DNA from: Klebsiella aerogenes KCTC 2190
GTDB lineage: Bacteria > Pseudomonadota > Gammaproteobacteria > Enterobacterales > Enterobacteriaceae
Direction: 5' to 3'
DNA length: 64,000 bases
NCBI RefSeq assembly: GCF_000215745.1
Contig: NC_015663.1
Location: 1,798,001-1,862,000, forward strand
Position 1 is the stretch's first letter, and each line of letters opens with the position of its first letter. The position numbers were made by a program, and so were the translations under genes. Shown here in pieces: positions 59,814 through 64,000 of the stretch. Under the pieces are notes generated by a model, which saw only the letters and a list, made by a program, of their open reading frames with translations, was not told the DNA's origin and did no database searches.

Positions 59814-60185
59814 ATGACTCTGGATCGCAGAAAGGTTCTGATATACCTGCGCCCGGATATCAGCGCCAGCGAGCGCTTTGCGGACGCGAAAATTGAGGCC
59901 CATCATCGCGGCGATCGCGGGGATATGTCGCGTACGGCGCTGTTGGCCGGGTTAGCGTTGGGTGAAGTTGATAGCCGGCTGCCGTCAATGCTGGCGGCGC
60001 TGCTGGCGGAAGATACGCCACCGGAGACGCTGCGCAGAATGCTGGCCTCGTTTCTTGAGATTCAGCCAGCCTCTTCCGCTCCGGCATCCGCGCCAGCGGC
60101 CGCGCCGGTTAAGGCACCCGAGCCGCCTGCACCGGTGAGCGAGAGCGTCTCCGCGCGTAATCTCGCCGGCTCGCTGCCGGATTAG
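59814..60185 (+). CDS. parR: ParR/StbB-like centromere-binding adaptor
   Basis: A 123-residue protein nine bases after parM. The N-terminal half resembles R1 ParR: a short beta strand RKVLIYLRPDI, then GDRGDMSRTALLAGLALGEVDSRLPSMLAALL, aligning with the ribbon-helix-helix region of ParR (ERSRLNRAALTAGLALY as I remember it). The C-terminal part is a Pro/Ala-rich linker (about 82-108) and a short conserved-looking tip SARNLAGSLPD, where ParR contacts ParM. It probably binds the iterons upstream of parM. The gene name is by analogy. Confidence 0.8.
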   Translation: MTLDRRKVLIYLRPDISASERFADAKIEAHHRGDRGDMSRTALLAGLALGEVDSRLPSMLAALLAEDTPPETLRRMLASFLEIQPASSAPASAPAAAPVKAPEPPAPVSESVSARNLAGSLPD

Positions 60186-60193
60186 GCGCTTAT

Positions 60194-60370
60194 CCCGGCT
60201 TTCGCTACGCTCAGCCGGGCTACGGTTTGCGCCGTGAGCGAGCTGTAGCCCGGGTAAGGCGGAACGCCGCGACCCGGGAAATTTCCCGGCTTACGCTACG
60301 CTCAGCCGGGCTACCGTTTGCGCTGTGAGCGAGCTGTAGCCCGGGTAAGGCGGAACGCCGCGACCCGGGA
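60194..60370. repeat. Two tandem ~91-bp REP-type units
   Basis: Two copies start with CCCGGCTT at 60194 and 60285, 91 bp apart, and differ at a few bases. Each contains GCTACGCTCAGCCGGGCTAC, GTGAGCGAGCTGTAGCCCGG and GTAAGGCGGAACGCCGCGAC cores. They separate parR from cbpM, whose genes converge. Confidence 0.88.
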
Positions 60371-60377
60371 ATTCCGC

Positions 60378-60683
60378 TTAGCTATGGGTCAAAAAGCGGG
60401 CCAGACGCTGCTGCAGTAGTCGATTTTCGCGGGTGAGTCGCGCATTTTCATCCAGCAGCGTCAACGCCACCGCAATCCCCGGCCAGTCCAGCTCCAGCTC
60501 GTTACGCAGGCGCACTGCGCGATGCACAATCGTCACCGCGCTGTCGTCAAACAGCCAGGTTTCAGCCTGCGGCTGGTGCGGCTCAATCATCCCTAAGCCG
60601 ACGATTTCCGTCAGCTCCTCTTCCGACACCCCGGTGCGCAGGCACAACTCGGTGATGGTAAACGTCACTGTTACTTTAGCCAT
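60378..60683 (-). CDS. cbpM: CbpM, modulator of co-chaperone CbpA
   Basis: A 101-residue MerR-like-fold protein that binds the CbpA J domain and blocks both its DNA-binding and DnaK co-chaperone activity. The start [20 protein letters not shown] gives the E. coli length; its ATG shares a base with the cbpA stop (TGATG), so translation is coupled. Confidence 0.95.
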   Translation of the reverse strand: MAKVTVTFTITELCLRTGVSEEELTEIVGLGMIEPHQPQAETWLFDDSAVTIVHRAVRLRNELELDWPGIAVALTLLDENARLTRENRLLQQRLARFLTHS

Positions 60684-61600
60684 CAGGCTTTCCCCCATGT
60701 CTTACGCGGATCGAAGCTGGCTTCGCTTTCGGCGAGCTGCTGCCAGAGCTCACGCGCTTTTTCATCTGGTTTTGGCGGCATAACGATTTTGATGACGGCG
60801 AATAAATCGCCGGTGTGGGTTTTGCTCACCAACCCTTTGCCCTTGATACGCAGCCGTTGTCCCGCCTGACTACCCGCTGGAATTGTCAGCAGAATGCTCT
60901 CTTTTAACGTCGGTACGGTGACTTTCGCCCCCAGCGCGGCTTCCCACGGCGCTAGCGGCAGTACGATCTCCAGGTTATGACCGTTGATGTCGAACAGCGG
61001 ATGCGGCGCGATATGAATCACCAGCCACAGATCGCCATTCGGGCCGCCGTTTTCGCCCGGTGTCCCCTGGCCTTTCAGGCGAATACGCTGGCCATCGCTG
61101 ACCCCCGCCGGAATTTTCACATTCAGGGTTTTCGGTGTTTCACTCTCAACCATGCCGAAGACGTTATAGACCGGCAGCTTGTAGCTGATGGTACGAGTCT
61201 GTTCGGTGAGGGTTTCTTCGAGGAACACCGCCACTTCGATTTCGACATCGTGGCCGCGCTCGGCGCGCTGGCGGCGGGCGTGATGCGCCTGCTGGCCGAA
61301 CATCGAGGAGAAGATATCGTCGAAGTCCTGCTGGCTGTAGCTTTGTTCGTGGGCGTGCTGCTGGCGGTTGAACTGCGGATCGTTGCGGTGCTGCCAAAGT
61401 TGATCATATTCGGCGCGACGCTGATCGTCTTTGAGAACTTCCCATGCTTCGGCGAGATCTTTGAATTTTGCTTCGGCATCGGGTTCTTTGCTGACGTCGG
61501 GGTGATATTTACGAGCCAAACGGCGATAGGCGGTCTTGATGGTTTTCAGATCGTCCGTTGGCTTAACCCCCAGAATGGTATAATAATCCTTTAATTCCAT
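60683..61600 (-). CDS. cbpA: Curved DNA-binding protein / DnaJ-like co-chaperone CbpA
   Basis: CbpA is a DnaK co-chaperone and nucleoid protein of stationary phase. The 305 residues comprise a J domain with HPD at 33-35, a Gln/His-rich linker (about 75-110) that replaces the Gly/Phe and zinc regions of DnaJ, and two C-terminal beta-sandwich substrate domains ([36 protein letters not shown]). cbpM follows with a one-base overlap. Confidence 0.97.
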   Translation of the reverse strand: MELKDYYTILGVKPTDDLKTIKTAYRRLARKYHPDVSKEPDAEAKFKDLAEAWEVLKDDQRRAEYDQLWQHRNDPQFNRQQHAHEQSYSQQDFDDIFSSMFGQQAHHARRQRAERGHDVEIEVAVFLEETLTEQTRTISYKLPVYNVFGMVESETPKTLNVKIPAGVSDGQRIRLKGQGTPGENGGPNGDLWLVIHIAPHPLFDINGHNLEIVLPLAPWEAALGAKVTVPTLKESILLTIPAGSQAGQRLRIKGKGLVSKTHTGDLFAVIKIVMPPKPDEKARELWQQLAESEASFDPRKTWGKA

Positions 61601-61741
61601 GGTGTTATCTCATTTATGCTCAAAAATCTGGTCACAGAATCCCTGGATCAGGCGGCTCTATTAAGCGTAGGGCAAATGAGAAAGGGTGGCGGAGAAAAGT
61701 GGCGAAAACTTGACGCCGTCGGGGGTGACGGCGTTCAGTGA

Positions 61742-62425
61742 TTATTCTGGGGTACCGGAGCGGTAGTTGCGCCGCCATCCTTCCAGCAGCACCAACGCCG
61801 CGCCAATGGCCCCGGCAACAAAATGTAGATAATTCGGGGAATGGGGGAACAGCTGAACAAAGGTCGGGTCGGTTATCATCATTGAACCGGCAATCCAGCC
61901 AATCAGCGCGCCGCCCAGTAATACGACCGAGGGAAAGCGGGTCAGGATTGCCAACACCAGCTTACTACCGGCGACAATAATCGGAATGCTGATTAATACC
62001 CCCAGCGCCACCAGTAACAGATGGCCTTTACCGGCGGCGGCCACGGCCAGTACGTTATCCAGCGACATGATGACATCGGCGACGGTGATGGTGACGGCGG
62101 TGCGCCATAGGCTGCTTGAGCTGCTGATATCGCTCTCTTCTTCCTCGTTGGCGACCAGCTTAATGCCAATCCACAGTAGCAGTAGCGCGCCGACGATTTT
62201 AAGCCACGGCAACGACAGTAAATAGATTGCCACCGCCAGCAGCGCGACCCGGGCGATAATCGCGCCGAGAGTACCGATAACAATGGCTTTGGTGCGCAGA
62301 TGCGCCGGCAGCTTGCGGCAGGCCATGGCGATGACCACCGCGTTATCGCCGCCTAATAACAAATCGATGGCGATGATTTGTAGCAAAATGACGGCGAAGT
62401 CCCACTGACTCAATATTTCGTTCAT
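61742..62425 (-). CDS. TerC-family integral membrane protein
   Basis: A 227-residue protein with about seven membrane segments and the TerC hallmarks IDLLLGGDNAVVIAMA and DVIMSLDNVLAVAAA (paired Asp/Asn residues thought to bind metal). Family members export Mn2+ or take part in tellurite resistance and secreted-protein metalation. The start MNEILSQWDF was chosen over the frame to 62500, which adds a non-conserved charged extension. It is divergent from the DsbA-like gene with a 219-bp gap. Confidence 0.87.
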   Translation of the reverse strand: MNEILSQWDFAVILLQIIAIDLLLGGDNAVVIAMACRKLPAHLRTKAIVIGTLGAIIARVALLAVAIYLLSLPWLKIVGALLLLWIGIKLVANEEEESDISSSSSLWRTAVTITVADVIMSLDNVLAVAAAGKGHLLLVALGVLISIPIIVAGSKLVLAILTRFPSVVLLGGALIGWIAGSMMITDPTFVQLFPHSPNYLHFVAGAIGAALVLLEGWRRNYRSGTPE

Positions 62426-62644
62426 GCCTGGCTCGTATTGCAAATAATGTCGATCAAAAAAGATGGGCGCAGGGTACTCCCGTTCTTCGCCCCTGACCAC
62501 CCTTCAAGCCGTAGGGGGAATCGGGGCGTCTGACAAATAAAGTTACGAATCAATGCATAGACTGACAATGATTCGCCGCCAAAGGATGATATTTTGTCCG
62601 ATTAGGCTCACCTGCCGTCTACTTTTTCGTAAGGACTTTTCAAT

Positions 62645-63436
62645 ATGTCTGGCATTAAGAATCTACTTATTCTCGCCCTGGCGGGCGCTTCCCTGCTGCC
62701 GGCGCTGGCCAGCGCCGCTGACGCGCCGGCCGCGACGTTCACCGCGGAGCAGGAAGCGCGTATCGGCAAAATCGCCGCTGACTACCTGGTCGCCCATCCG
62801 GAAGTGCTATTGCAGGCCAGCCAAAAGCTGCAGCAAATTCAGGCGGAGCAGCAGGCCAGCGCCGCTACCCAGGCGGTAATCAAGAATGCCGACAAGCTGA
62901 CGCAGGATAAGGCCACGCCAACCTACGGCCCGGCTAACGGTAAAGTCACCGTTATCGAGTTCTTCGATTATCAATGCATCTACTGTAGCCGCCTCGCGCC
63001 GGTTATGGAGCAGGTGATTAAAGACCATCCGCAAACCCGTTTTGCCTTCAAAGAGTGGCCGATTTTCGGCAGCCGTTGGGCAACTTCGCTGGATGCGGCG
63101 AAAACCGGCCTGCAGATATATCAGCAGAAAGGGGCCGAGGCCTACCTGACTTACCACAACGGCGTTTACGCCACCGGGCATAACGAAGGTAAACTGACGG
63201 CGGCGGATATTCAGCAGCAGGCGAAAAAGGTGAACTTTGACGCCAAAAAAGCGGCGGATGTCGAACCGGCGCTGGAAAACATTAATCAGCTGGCGCAGGA
63301 GATTGGCTTAAGCGGTACGCCTGGCGTGATTGTCATGCCGACTACCGGCGCAACCGAAGCGACCATTACCGTCTTCCCGGGACTGGCTGACAAAGCCTCG
63401 CTGGATGCGGCGATTAAGAAAGCCGGCGGTCAGTAA
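62645..63436 (+). CDS. Periplasmic DsbA-family thiol-disulfide protein
   Basis: A 263-residue exported protein: signal peptide ending near ...ALASA, a helical N-terminal extension (about 30-90) and a thioredoxin-fold domain with inserted helices containing active-site C111-I-Y-C114 (FFDYQCIYCSRLAP) and the cis-Pro loop SGTPGVIV. The layout is that of Com1/ScsC/BdbD-like proteins: the N-terminal extension could mediate oligomerisation, as in ScsC. It may act as isomerase, oxidase or reductase; the sequence alone does not decide. It is a single-gene unit with its own terminator. Confidence 0.85.
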   Translation: MSGIKNLLILALAGASLLPALASAADAPAATFTAEQEARIGKIAADYLVAHPEVLLQASQKLQQIQAEQQASAATQAVIKNADKLTQDKATPTYGPANGKVTVIEFFDYQCIYCSRLAPVMEQVIKDHPQTRFAFKEWPIFGSRWATSLDAAKTGLQIYQQKGAEAYLTYHNGVYATGHNEGKLTAADIQQQAKKVNFDAKKAADVEPALENINQLAQEIGLSGTPGVIVMPTTGATEATITVFPGLADKASLDAAIKKAGGQ

Positions 63437-63457
63437 TCTCACCGGGCTGAAAGAGGA

Positions 63458-63483
63458 AAGGCCGCACGTGATGCGGCCTTTTT
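63458..63483 (+). terminator. Intrinsic terminator after the DsbA-like gene
   Basis: A 9-bp stem AAGGCCGCA/TGCGGCCTT with loop CGTGA, followed by TTT. It lies between convergent genes. Confidence 0.88.
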
Positions 63484-63493
63484 GGTGGTCCCG

Positions 63494-63928
63494 TTAGCGT
63501 TCGTCTTCCTCGTTCTGATTGATTTTTAAATCAATGATTCTGCCAATCTGGTCGTGGTATACCGTCAGCAGATTATATTGGCTCATCTCGGAAATGATTT
63601 GCGGAGCGATATTAAAGCTCTCTGCCAGCTCTTCATGGCGCAGCGAGGCCATGCTGCCGTGCCGCCGGGCGTTATAACGGCGTAGATTGTACTGATACCA
63701 CAAAATCAGCAGCCAGCCGTTAATTGCCGCCACCAGTAAATAGACCAGCACGGTATTAAACGACGCCATAATCGCGTCCCAGCTGTCGTTACCGCGCTCG
63801 GTAAACTGCATCAGCAGGTTGGCATACAGAAAAAAGGCGAAGCCGGCCCACGCGATAGCGGTTAACACGCCGTCAAAGATCCGCGGCAGCATACGATGCT
63901 CGGTTAATATCAGGGTTTGTTCGTTCAT
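63494..63928 (-). CDS. pgaD: Poly-N-acetylglucosamine synthase accessory protein PgaD
   Basis: PgaD is the small inner-membrane partner of glycosyltransferase PgaC; together they polymerise and export poly-beta-1,6-N-acetylglucosamine under c-di-GMP control. The 144 residues have two membrane segments (about 17-38 and 58-80) and a cytoplasmic tail with HEELAESFNIAPQIISEM and LLTVYHDQIGRI, which align in pattern with E. coli PgaD. Its start overlaps the pgaC stop by four bases (ATGA). Confidence 0.88.
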   Translation of the reverse strand: MNEQTLILTEHRMLPRIFDGVLTAIAWAGFAFFLYANLLMQFTERGNDSWDAIMASFNTVLVYLLVAAINGWLLILWYQYNLRRYNARRHGSMASLRHEELAESFNIAPQIISEMSQYNLLTVYHDQIGRIIDLKINQNEEDER

Positions 63929-64000
63929 GACATTCTTCCTTTACCTCTATCGGGGCTGACCCAGCGAGCCCTGGCGCGTTTACGTTTCAACATGACTTTG
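63925..64000 (-). CDS. pgaC: PgaC glycosyltransferase, last 25 codons only
   Basis: The minus strand from the window edge reads KVMLKRKRARARWVSPDRG and then KGRMS before TGA. The KRKRARWVSPDRG block is the C-terminal end of PgaC as I remember it. With pgaD next to it this is the end of a pgaABCD operon that continues beyond the window. Confidence 0.85.
   Translation of the reverse strand, partial: KVMLKRKRARARWVSPDRGKGRMS

Noticed and set aside
58848..60185. Integrated plasmid or prophage around parMR
   Set aside because: No replication, integrase, transfer or phage genes and no attachment-site repeats flank the two genes; both neighbours are chromosomal.
62426..62644. yybP-ykoY (Mn2+) riboswitch ahead of the TerC-family gene
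   Set aside because: The leader contains GC-rich hairpin sequence but I cannot find the conserved yybP-ykoY loop motifs; a covariance-model scan of this stretch would settle it.

Overview
The window is an enterobacterial chromosome segment, most likely Klebsiella or the closely related Raoultella. The gene order aphA-yjbQ-yjbR-uvrA/ssb-yjcB-pdeC-soxS/soxR-ghxP-yjcE-actP-yjcH-acs-gltP-yjcO-fdhF-phn-yjdN-yjdM-proP-melR-melAB follows the region around 92 min of the E. coli map. Lineage differences point to Klebsiella: there is no nrf operon between acs and gltP, MelB has Ala58 as reported for K. pneumoniae, and several extra blocks are present. These assignments rest on recognising protein sequences and gene order, not on a database search.

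Layout. Bases 1-5.9 kb hold the end of aphA, yjbQ, yjbR, a coupled pair of unknown genes, and divergent uvrA/ssb with a LexA box. Bases 5.9-8.3 kb are a small AT-rich accessory patch: a decayed IS630-type transposase, a coupled pair of unrecognised genes (the downstream one only 58 codons), a frameshifted two-segment membrane gene, and an internally deleted IS903-like element. Bases 8.3-21 kb hold an MltF-like lytic transglycosylase, yjcB, pdeC, soxS/soxR (with a probable RyjA sRNA), a glutathione transferase, ghxP, yjcE, and a LysR regulator divergent from a cidAB pair. Bases 21.4-27 kb are an AT-rich five-gene chaperone-usher fimbrial operon.

Bases 27-36 kb are acetate and C4 metabolism (actP-yjcH-acs, gltP), yjcO, a BIME cluster, and the selenoprotein gene fdhF with an in-frame UGA, SECIS hairpin and sigma-54 promoter. 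Bases 36.4-43.1 kb form one probable unit: an OmpR-type response regulator, an RbsBCA-like sugar ABC transporter on the opposite strand, and a hybrid sensor kinase. Bases 43.1-52.4 kb are yjdP, the C-P lyase operon phnFGHIJKLMNP (no phnCDE, no phnO) with a Pho box, yjdN and yjdM. Bases 53-58.6 kb are proP and the melibiose genes melR/melAB.

The most unusual block is 58.6-60.2 kb: an R1-type actin-like ParM, a ParR-like partner, and, directly upstream, an array of CTC(T) words spaced about 11 bp apart that looks like a parC centromere. This is a complete plasmid-type segregation cassette sitting among housekeeping chromosomal genes. The window closes with cbpMA, a TerC-family gene, a periplasmic DsbA-like protein, and pgaD with the last codons of pgaC.
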